Source: an uncultured Pygmaiobacter sp.
GTDB lineage: Bacteria > Bacillota > Clostridia > Oscillospirales > Ruminococcaceae
DNA length: 64,000 nt
Assembly: GCA_944386485.1 (NCBI GenBank)
Contig: CALXBG010000112.1
Location: 62,001 to 126,000 of the forward strand
Direction: 5' to 3'
Shown: positions 17,084 to 24,273 of the stretch, in pieces
Position numbering within the stretch: the stretch's first letter is position 1
How the letters are laid out: every line of letters begins with the position of its first letter
Notes under the pieces: model-generated
The model's database searches: none
The model's input: only the letters and a program-made list of their open reading frames with translations
Told to the model about the DNA's origin: nothing
Made by a program: the position numbers and the translations under genes

Positions 17084-17919
17084 TATTTCACCCCCAAAAG
17101 CCGGCAGACATGGTCTTTCTTCTCCGCTTCCTGTGCGCGATAACTGCCGTTGCGCTTCATCAATTCGTCAAAATCCACCTCATGACCATCAAAATCCGGG
17201 CCGTCGACACAGGCGAACTTCACCTTGCCGCCGACGGTGACTCGGCAGCCGCCGCACATACCGGTTCCATCAATCATGATCGGATTCAGGCTGACTGTCG
17301 TCGGAATATTGTATTCTTTGGTCAGATTGCTGACTGCCCGCATCATCGGCACCGGCCCGATCGCAATGACCCGATCATAGTCTGCGCCCGCCTCGATCTG
17401 CTCGCGCAGCAGGTCGGTCACGAAACCCTTGCAGCCGTTGCTGCCGTCGTCGGTCGCGAGAAACAGCCGATCGCTGGCCGCCCGCATCTCCTCCTCGAGG
17501 ATAATGATATCCTTGTTGCGGAAACCGGCAATCAGATCCACCGGAGTTCCCTGCTCATGCAGATATTTTGCCTGAGGATAGGCGATTGCACAGCCTACGC
17601 CGCCGCCGACGACCGCAACTTTGCGATAACCATCCAAATGAGTGGGCACACCAAGCGGGCCGGCGACGTCGGTCACCGCGTCCCCCTCGTTCAGCGCACC
17701 GAGCAGCATCGTGCCGGCGCCAACCTTCTGGAATACGATCTGAATCGTACCGGCCTGCCGGTCGTAGTCCTCAATCGTGAGGGGAATCCTCTCCCCCAGC
17801 TCTCCGGTACGGACGATCACAAACTGGCCGGGCAACGCCTTGGCCGCAATCTTCGGGGCAAAAAGACGAAGCAGGGTTGTCGTCTCATTCAGCTCCTGCT
17901 TTTTCAGTATCTCGTACAA
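17083..17919 (-). CDS. nfnA: NfnA-type ferredoxin:NADP oxidoreductase FAD/NAD subunit
   Basis: A 278-residue protein of the PyrK/sulfide dehydrogenase-like FAD/NAD family. The N-terminal flavin domain contains GERIPLTI, the NAD domain GGGVGCAIAYPQAKYL, and the C-terminus a cysteine group MCGGCRVTVGGKVKFACVDG for a 2Fe-2S cluster. With NfnB it should couple reduced ferredoxin and NADH oxidation to NADP reduction in the cytoplasm. It begins at TTG 17919 after GTGAGG. Its promoter overlaps the upstream terminator. Confidence 0.87.
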   Translation of the reverse strand: MYEILKKQELNETTTLLRLFAPKIAAKALPGQFVIVRTGELGERIPLTIEDYDRQAGTIQIVFQKVGAGTMLLGALNEGDAVTDVAGPLGVPTHLDGYRKVAVVGGGVGCAIAYPQAKYLHEQGTPVDLIAGFRNKDIIILEEEMRAASDRLFLATDDGSNGCKGFVTDLLREQIEAGADYDRVIAIGPVPMMRAVSNLTKEYNIPTTVSLNPIMIDGTGMCGGCRVTVGGKVKFACVDGPDFDGHEVDFDELMKRNGSYRAQEAEKKDHVCRLLGVK

Positions 17920-17979
17920 AGATCCTCACTTCTCCCTTCCGGCCCGGCATCTGTGTGCCGGCCGTAAAACTCCACACCC

Positions 17980-18008
17980 ATTATAAACAATCCCGGGCCT
18001 TCCTGCAA
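17980..18008 (-). promoter_or_regulatory. nfnAB promoter
   Basis: On the minus strand TTGCAG, 17-base spacer, perfect TATAAT. The -35 box falls within the loop of the upstream gene's terminator hairpin. Confidence 0.65.
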
Positions 18009-18020
18009 CAAGGCCCGGGA
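17991..18020 (-). terminator. Terminator after the M20 amidohydrolase
   Basis: An 11-bp perfect GC-rich stem, TCCCGGGCCTT with AAGGCCCGGGA, encloses an 8-base loop 15 bases after the gene. The T tract that follows is weak (TTGTTTAT). Confidence 0.65.
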
Positions 18021-18034
18021 AAACAGGAATCAAA

Positions 18035-19186
18035 TCAGTCGGCCAACGCATCAAGCGCAACCTGCGCGTAGAGTGCGATACCAATTTCAAAGGCGCTCTC
18101 ATCAATCATAAAGTGATCGCTGTGCTGCGGCGCCTCTCCGCCCGCACCGAGGGTGAAGAAAGCGGCCTTGGCATGTGCGGTATACTCGGCAAAATCCTCA
18201 CCGCCCATCTGCAGCCGGTCGATCCGCTGCACCAGCGAAGGATCGCATACCTTGTTCGCCGCACCAAAGGCCAGATCGGTCATCTTGGGATCACTGATGA
18301 GCACCTCGGTGATGCTGTGATATTCTACCTCGGCCTGGGCGCGGAAGGTTGCGGCAGTTTCCTCCGCAATTCGGGTGACCACGCCGGGCAGCGCATTGTG
18401 AACCTCGCGGCTAAAGCTGCGGATCGTCCCTTCCAATACCGCCTCACCTGCGACGATATTCCAGCGGGTACCGGAATGGAAGCTGCCGACCGTGACAACC
18501 AGCGGATCCACCGGTGCAAACTCCCGGCTGACCATCGTCTGAAGATTCATTACCAGCGCGCTGCCGGCAACTACTGCGTCGACGCCGGTCTGCGGCATTG
18601 CACCGTGGCAGGCACTTCCCTTAACGGTGATCTTAAACTGATCGGTCGCCGCGGCGCTGGGGCCAGCCTTGCCGGAAATCAGACCAATCGGCTCCTGGGC
18701 GGCAATATGGATGCCGAAGATACTGTCAACCCCTTCGAGCGCACCCTGGCGAATCGCCAACTTTGCACCCTCGCCGATCTCCTCGGCCGGCTGGAAAATG
18801 AACCGGACGGTACCGGCAAAGCTGTCCTTTACACGATTGATCAGCTTCACCGCACCCAGCAGCATTGCGGCATGAGAATCGTGCCCACAGGCATGCATCA
18901 GTCCCTCGTTCTCGCTGGCAAACGGCAGGCCGGTCTTTTCGGTAATGCTCAGCGCATCAATATCGCCGCGCAGCGCGACCGTTTTGCCGGGCTTTGCGCC
19001 TTTGACCTCTGCAATAATTCCGGTTGGATCCAACCGGCGATAGCTGACCCCCAGCTTGTCCAGTTCCTCTGCAATCCGGTCGGTGGTGCGAAACTCCTGC
19101 AAGCTGGCCTCCGGGTGACGGTGCAGGTCCCGGCGAAATTCAATGATTTCCGGCATCATCTCATGGGCAAGTGCTCTGATCTCCAT
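18035..19186 (-). CDS. M20 family amidohydrolase (N-acyl amino acid hydrolase type)
   Basis: A 383-residue zinc peptidase-like hydrolase of the M20D group (hippurate hydrolase, N-acyl-L-amino acid amidohydrolase, IAA-amino acid hydrolase). It has RRDLHRHPE, ALRGDIDAL, HACGHDSHAAMLLGAV and FQPAEEIGEGA metal-site blocks and a late GGEDFAEY motif. The substrate cannot be told from sequence. It is a single-gene unit between two terminators. Confidence 0.9.
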   Translation of the reverse strand: MEIRALAHEMMPEIIEFRRDLHRHPEASLQEFRTTDRIAEELDKLGVSYRRLDPTGIIAEVKGAKPGKTVALRGDIDALSITEKTGLPFASENEGLMHACGHDSHAAMLLGAVKLINRVKDSFAGTVRFIFQPAEEIGEGAKLAIRQGALEGVDSIFGIHIAAQEPIGLISGKAGPSAAATDQFKITVKGSACHGAMPQTGVDAVVAGSALVMNLQTMVSREFAPVDPLVVTVGSFHSGTRWNIVAGEAVLEGTIRSFSREVHNALPGVVTRIAEETAATFRAQAEVEYHSITEVLISDPKMTDLAFGAANKVCDPSLVQRIDRLQMGGEDFAEYTAHAKAAFFTLGAGGEAPQHSDHFMIDESAFEIGIALYAQVALDALAD

Positions 19187-19282
19187 AGGTAAACCCCCTC
19201 TTTACTGACAATCTTTTTTCTAAAAGTACCACAAAACCCTAAAATAGTAAACCGTGAGAAATGACAAAAATCTTTTTGGCGC

Positions 19283-19314
19283 GCAAAAAAGGCGGGTGAC
19301 TTCTCACCCGCCTT
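19283..19314 (-). terminator. ppk1 terminator
   Basis: AAGGCGGGTGA with TCACCCGCCTT around a 4-base loop, followed by six T on the minus strand, immediately after ppk1. Confidence 0.85.
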
Positions 19315-19320
19315 GCGCTG

Positions 19321-21522
19321 TTATTTCTTGCTCAAACGCTCCCGCAATCTACGCAGCAGAGAAGGTCTGCGAATCTTCCGCACTTCGGCCTTCTTTTTGC
19401 TCTGTCCCGCAGGGGATCTTTTTCCGTTTTTCAATGCATACCCTGCATAGATCTCCGCCCAGCTGTTGGCAAAATAATCGTACATCTCCATCTGACTGTC
19501 GACGATTGCCTCGCCCTCCGCCCGCTTGACCTTGGTATAGGTTCCGTCAGGGCACATCCTTCGCGCGTTGACGTTGTCCCGCAGCTGGTAGTTCATCATA
19601 TTGATCAGGGTATTCTTGATCGCAGGATCCTCGATTCGAACACCAATCTCGACCCGGCGCTCGGTATTTCGGGTCAGGAAATCGCCCGAAGCAATATAGA
19701 CCCGCCGTTCTTCCCCGACGCCAAAGATATAGATGCGGCTATGCTCCAGATACCGGCCGACAATACTGCGAACCTCAATGTTTTCGGTTTTACCCGGAAC
19801 CCCTGCCTTAAAGCAGCAGATACCACGGATGACCATTCGCACCGGAACACCGGCACAGCTGGCCTCGGAAAGCTTGAGGATAATGTCGCGGTCGCTGACC
19901 GAATTGCACTTGAGTTCAATCGCAGCCTCTTTGCCCGCCCGCTTAGCATCGATCTGCCGCTGAATCTCTTCCAGCAGCACCGATTTGAAACGCAGCGGCG
20001 CCACCAACAACCGCTGTGTCTCGGCCGTCGTCTTCTCGACCGCGAGATCGTTGAAGACCTCTGCGACCTCCTCGCCAAGTGCCTGATCCGCGCTGACAAA
20101 GCACAGATCGGTATAAAGCTCTGCCGTTTTTTCGTTGTAGTTTCCGGTACCGATCTGGGAGATGTACCGGTACTGTCCATCAACTTTTCTTGTAATCAGG
20201 GTCAGCTTAGAGTGCACCTTGTACTCATCAAACCCATAAATTACAGTACATCCCGCATCTTCCAGCTGCTTGGACCAATCAATGTTATTCTGCTCATCAA
20301 ACCGCGCCCGCAGCTCCACGATGGTAACGACCTCTTTGCCGCGCTCTGCGGCATTGATCAAAGCCTCGACAATCTTGGAGTCGGTCGCCATCCGGTACAG
20401 AGTCATCTTGATTGAGATGACGGTGGGATCCTCCGCCGCCTCATTGAGCATATTGATAAAGGGCCGGATGCTCTGGAACGGGTACGCAATCAGTACATCC
20501 TGCTCATTCACCGCCTTGGTCAGGCTGAAATCTGCCGGCGGCTGCATCGGTCGAACCGGCGAATAAAACAGCTGCGAAAGTCCCTCAGAAGAAAGCCTCG
20601 CGGTGAGCGGACGCACAAAATTCATTGCCAGCGGCGCGGACTGGGCAAAGCATTGGCGACGATTGAGCATCAACTTGTGGCAGAGGAACTCGATCATCTC
20701 ATCCGACGCTTTGGGCGTAATCTGAAGGCGGACAGCCGCCAGTTTTCGCCGTTTTTTGAGCAGCTCGCTCATCACTTCACGGTAATCAAGATCCTGATCC
20801 TGCATTGCCTCTTGCAGGTTGATGTCGGCATTGCGGGTCACCCGGAAAATGCAGCTTTCGGTTACAGCATATCGCCCAAATGCCAGATGAGCAAAACAGC
20901 GCACCAGTTCCTCCACCAGCGCGACCTTGGTGACCTCCCCCACCCTTACAAAGATCAGTCGTTCAAATTGACTACTGATCGGCAGGATTCCGAAGGACTC
21001 GGTATTGTCACCCTTATCTTTTACCTTCGCACCGACATAGGTCTCAAGGTTCCGCAAAAACGGAAATGGGTGGCGGCGGTCGATGATCTGCGGTGAGAGA
21101 ACCGGATACAGTTCCGAAAGAAAATACTTTTTCCAGAACCGCTCCTCCTCTTTGTCAAGTTTGGAAAAATCGACCTTCTCATAGCCGTACTCTTTCAGGC
21201 GGGAAAAAAGCTTATTGACGATTTTGTCGCAATGTCCCTGCAGCTCACCCACAACCGGCATAATTGCATGCAGCTGTGCGGTAGGGGTCATATTTGTTTT
21301 ATTCTCTTTCTTCTCTTCCTTGAGCAGGGTCTGATCATACAACGAGCCCACCCGGATCATAAAAAACTCATCCAGATTGCTCCCATAGATCGATGCAAAG
21401 TTAAACTGCTCGGCCAACGGGACCCGCTTGTCTCGCGCCAGTTCAAGAACCCTGCGATTAAACTCCAGCCAGCTGAGTTCCCGGTTGATGAAAATGGTGT
21501 TTTTCCCTTCCGCGCTACTCAT
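19321..21522 (-). CDS. ppk1: Polyphosphate kinase 1
   Basis: A 733-residue enzyme that makes inorganic polyphosphate from ATP. The N-terminal FINRELSWLEFNRRVL and the catalytic histidine in VHSKLTLITR (near residue 436) are present, as is the second histidine segment HSRIYIFG near 595. The ATG at 21522 follows GAGGTGG at 8 bases; a frame extending to 21570 has no good site. The basic C-terminal tail (GKRSPAGQSKKKAEVRKIRR) is longer than usual. It is the last gene of the lspA-rluD-HAD-comEA-ppk1 series. Confidence 0.95.
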   Translation of the reverse strand: MSSAEGKNTIFINRELSWLEFNRRVLELARDKRVPLAEQFNFASIYGSNLDEFFMIRVGSLYDQTLLKEEKKENKTNMTPTAQLHAIMPVVGELQGHCDKIVNKLFSRLKEYGYEKVDFSKLDKEEERFWKKYFLSELYPVLSPQIIDRRHPFPFLRNLETYVGAKVKDKGDNTESFGILPISSQFERLIFVRVGEVTKVALVEELVRCFAHLAFGRYAVTESCIFRVTRNADINLQEAMQDQDLDYREVMSELLKKRRKLAAVRLQITPKASDEMIEFLCHKLMLNRRQCFAQSAPLAMNFVRPLTARLSSEGLSQLFYSPVRPMQPPADFSLTKAVNEQDVLIAYPFQSIRPFINMLNEAAEDPTVISIKMTLYRMATDSKIVEALINAAERGKEVVTIVELRARFDEQNNIDWSKQLEDAGCTVIYGFDEYKVHSKLTLITRKVDGQYRYISQIGTGNYNEKTAELYTDLCFVSADQALGEEVAEVFNDLAVEKTTAETQRLLVAPLRFKSVLLEEIQRQIDAKRAGKEAAIELKCNSVSDRDIILKLSEASCAGVPVRMVIRGICCFKAGVPGKTENIEVRSIVGRYLEHSRIYIFGVGEERRVYIASGDFLTRNTERRVEIGVRIEDPAIKNTLINMMNYQLRDNVNARRMCPDGTYTKVKRAEGEAIVDSQMEMYDYFANSWAEIYAGYALKNGKRSPAGQSKKKAEVRKIRRPSLLRRLRERLSKK

Positions 21523-21566
21523 AAAAGATTCCACCTCTTGTTTTTTACCCCTTAAGGGGCATTGGC

Positions 21567-21914
21567 TCACACAAAAACATAATCCCTGATTTCAGCAAGG
21601 ATTTTCTCTCCGATCCCCTTGACCTCGAGAAGTTCCTCCACCGAAGAAAACGCCCCGTGCGTCTTTCGATACGCAACAATCGCCTGTGCACGGGCCGGGC
21701 CGATGCCCGGCAACACCTGAAGACACGCTTCATCTGCCGTGTTGAGATTGACCTTTTCCTCAACTCCGATTTGCGGCTGTGTAGCTGCTGTCACAGGCGT
21801 ATAGCCGGAAGCGTAAAGCGGCGGATAGTACGCCAGCGCAGTCATCAGCAAAACAACTGCGAGCAGTCCGAGCCCGGCCCAGATCCGCCGCATCCAAATC
21901 CGCTCATTCTCCAT
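21567..21914 (-). CDS. comEA: ComEA-like helix-hairpin-helix protein
   Basis: A 115-residue protein with an N-terminal membrane segment (about 10-28) and a C-terminal double helix-hairpin-helix domain (VNLNTADEACLQVLPGIGPARAQAIVAYR and VEELLEVKGIGEKIL), the DNA-binding module of competence protein ComEA. The linker with the SLBB domain of Bacillus ComEA is absent. The start at 21914 overlaps the HAD stop by 11 bases; 21893 is an alternative. No comEB/comEC follow. A DNA uptake role is inference from the family. Confidence 0.75.
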   Translation of the reverse strand: MENERIWMRRIWAGLGLLAVVLLMTALAYYPPLYASGYTPVTAATQPQIGVEEKVNLNTADEACLQVLPGIGPARAQAIVAYRKTHGAFSSVEELLEVKGIGEKILAEIRDYVFV

Positions 21915-22725
21915 AGCAGCGGATGAGTTCATAGAGCAGTTGGGCAACGCCGCCGTCCATACAAGGCAGCACCGTTTTTTCACAGGCAAGCTTGACCTGC
22001 GGCACCGCATTTTCCACCGCGATCGGATGTCCTGCAACCTTCATCATCGCCAGATCATTGTAGTAGTCCCCGATTACATAGAGATTCTCCCGCTCAACCG
22101 AGAGCTGGTCACACAGTTCCTTCAAAGCCGCGCCTTTGTTCACACCGCTGGGCATCAGTTCCAGATAAACCGGGCTGGTCGTGACAAAATACCCGCCCTC
22201 CCATTGCTGTGCAGTCGCATACTTTTCCAGTCGGGCAATCGCTTCCGGCGATCCACCGAAGAGAATCTTGTACCACTCTCCCGGAATATCCTCAAGCGGC
22301 GCAACCACATAGGGCAATCCCTCGTGGAGAGTATGGAGAGAAACCTGATCCCCGCAGAACGGCTGATACATTCTGCCGTTGCTGGCCAGGATTTCCACGC
22401 CGATCGTAGGATCCTGCTCCCGCAACAGATGGATTGCCGAAAGCGCGGTCTGTCGGGGCAGAAAGTGCTCTGAGATTGCCTCTCCCTTTTTGTAATCATA
22501 TAGCATTCCGCCATTAAATACAATGGCCGGTGCACTCAAAGGAAGGTCTCCCAGCGCATTTTTTACCGAAATCGGGCTTCGCCCGCTCGCAATTGTAAAA
22601 CGGCCGCCCAACATGGTAAACAATCGAATTACCGTTTCATTGCACGGCGGCAAGCCAGCCGGAGCGGTGAGCAGCGTCCCGTCGAGGTCGCTGACGACTA
22701 ACAGATCCTGCAAGCGCTTTTTCAT
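21904..22725 (-). CDS. HAD superfamily (Cof-type) phosphatase
   Basis: A 273-residue phosphatase of the Cof/SupH type. The nucleophile motif is DLDGTLL near residue 13, motif II ASGRSP near 52, the lysine in NKGAALKEL and motif IV GDYYNDLAMM near 215. Substrates are probably sugar phosphates or nucleotides but cannot be assigned. It overlaps rluD by 4 bases (ATGA). Confidence 0.88.
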   Translation of the reverse strand: MKKRLQDLLVVSDLDGTLLTAPAGLPPCNETVIRLFTMLGGRFTIASGRSPISVKNALGDLPLSAPAIVFNGGMLYDYKKGEAISEHFLPRQTALSAIHLLREQDPTIGVEILASNGRMYQPFCGDQVSLHTLHEGLPYVVAPLEDIPGEWYKILFGGSPEAIARLEKYATAQQWEGGYFVTTSPVYLELMPSGVNKGAALKELCDQLSVERENLYVIGDYYNDLAMMKVAGHPIAVENAVPQVKLACEKTVLPCMDGGVAQLLYELIRCYGE

Positions 22726-23654
22726 CTTGACTCTTCCTTTTGCAGTTTATGTAAAAAATTCGTAAAATACTCCGGCAGCGGCGCGTTGAACTCCAGATAT
22801 TCTCCTGTTGCAGGATGCACAAAGCCCAGCGTTCCCGCATGAAGACATTGTCCGCCCAATTCGCGGATTACCGCCCGCGGCCCATACACCGGGTCCCCCG
22901 CTACCGGATGGCCGATGCTCGCCATATGCACCCGAATCTGGTGGGTGCGGCCCGTTTTGAGCCGCAATTCAAGGTGGGTAAAACCGCGATACCGAGCCAC
23001 TACGCGGTAGCCAGTCACCGCATTTTTGGCGTTTTTATTGGTCACCGCCATCTTTTTGCGGTCCTTTTCACTTCGCCCGATTGGCGCGTCGATCTGACCT
23101 TCCTCCTGCGCGAGCCCACCATAGACTACCGCCTGATAAACTCTGGTCATGCTGTGGATAGCCAGCTGTGCCGAGAGTGCTTGGTGTGCGGCGTCGTTCT
23201 TCGCAACCACCAGCAGGCCGCTTGTGTCCTTATCGATCCGGTGCACAATGCCAGGACGCAGTACTCCGCCAATGCCGGACAGGCTCCCCTTGCAATGGTA
23301 AAGCAACGCATTAACCAGCGTTCCCTCACTATTGCCGGGCGCAGGGTGCACTACCATTCCCTTGGGCTTATTGACCACTAAAAGGTCCTTGTCTTCGTAG
23401 AAGATCTCCAGCGGAATTGGCTCTGCTTTGACCTCGAGCTGTTGCGGCGCGGGAAAGTCGCAGCTGACTACATCCCCCTCTTTGAGACGCGCACTCTTTG
23501 GAGCCGGACCATCGTTGAGCTGTACCCTTCCGTCGACAATCAGCTGTTGGATCCTGCTTCGGGTCGCCCCCTCCAGCTGCCCGGCAAGGAACCGGTCGAT
23601 CCGCCAGCCTTCCTGCTCCGCACCAACGACAAACCGATACAGATTATCTTCCAT
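22722..23654 (-). CDS. rluD: Pseudouridine synthase RluD family
   Basis: A 310-residue RNA-modifying enzyme. It has an N-terminal S4 RNA-binding domain (RIDRFLAGQLEGATRSRIQQLI) and the catalytic domain with HRIDKDTSGLLVVAKN (nucleophile Asp) and LKTGRTHQIRVHM. The position after lspA is the usual Firmicutes arrangement (YlyB-type). The ATG at 23654 overlaps lspA by 11 bases; an upstream TTG at 23681 is less likely. Confidence 0.94.
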   Translation of the reverse strand: MEDNLYRFVVGAEQEGWRIDRFLAGQLEGATRSRIQQLIVDGRVQLNDGPAPKSARLKEGDVVSCDFPAPQQLEVKAEPIPLEIFYEDKDLLVVNKPKGMVVHPAPGNSEGTLVNALLYHCKGSLSGIGGVLRPGIVHRIDKDTSGLLVVAKNDAAHQALSAQLAIHSMTRVYQAVVYGGLAQEEGQIDAPIGRSEKDRKKMAVTNKNAKNAVTGYRVVARYRGFTHLELRLKTGRTHQIRVHMASIGHPVAGDPVYGPRAVIRELGGQCLHAGTLGFVHPATGEYLEFNAPLPEYFTNFLHKLQKEESR

Positions 23655-24162
23655 CCTGGTTGTCCTGCCCCTCTGTTTCAACAGGCTGCTTCTTTTTGTC
23701 GCGTGCCTTCCACTCGCTGAGCAAAAAATAGAGAATCAGCAGCGCAAACCCGACGGTGATAAAGCAGTCCGCAACATTGAAGACGGCAAAGTCGATAAAG
23801 GTGGTCGCAAAGAAATCGACGACATAACCGGTTCGGACCCGATCAATCAGGTTCCCCACACCACCTGCGAAGATAAGAACCAGAGCCGCCTGGCAGAACT
23901 TGGATGTAGAGAGGGTCTTGGTCAGTATCAGATACAATACAACCGCCAGCGCAATCGAGGTTACCCCGATCAAAAACCACCTGCCCCATTCCTTATCTGC
24001 GAGCATACTGAACGCCGCGCCCTCGTTGCGGGTGTACCGCAGTTCCATGATACCGGGCAGAAAGGGGGCTGCTTTGTCCGGGGCAAGCGCGATGGTCGCC
24101 CAATATTTTGTCAGCTGATCCAGGCCGATCAAGACCACAATCGAAATTATCGTAAGTAACAT
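23644..24162 (-). CDS. lspA: Prolipoprotein signal peptidase II
   Basis: A 172-residue membrane aspartic protease with four hydrophobic segments that removes signal peptides from diacylglyceryl-modified lipoproteins. The catalytic aspartates are Asp116 in GYVVDFF and Asp132 in FNVADCF, with the GGVGNLIDR motif before them. A charged C-terminal tail (about 25 residues) extends past the last segment. It follows ileS in the standard ileS-lspA-rluD order, but a hairpin lies between. Confidence 0.96.
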   Translation of the reverse strand: MLLTIISIVVLIGLDQLTKYWATIALAPDKAAPFLPGIMELRYTRNEGAAFSMLADKEWGRWFLIGVTSIALAVVLYLILTKTLSTSKFCQAALVLIFAGGVGNLIDRVRTGYVVDFFATTFIDFAVFNVADCFITVGFALLILYFLLSEWKARDKKKQPVETEGQDNQDGR

Positions 24163-24225
24163 TCCATTTTCCTTTTCAGAGGCCTATCAAAGGCCCCGTA
24201 TCTTCAGCTTTTTTGTCAGTTGCAG

Positions 24226-24258
24226 AAATAGCGGTGCAAATGGACTGCACCGCTATTT
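24226..24258 (-). terminator. Hairpin terminator after ileS
   Basis: AAATAGCGGTGCA pairs with TGCACCGCTATTT around a 7-base loop. The T tract is short, so some read-through into lspA is likely; no clear separate lspA promoter was found. Confidence 0.6.
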
Positions 24259-24273
24259 TCATTGATTCATTGT

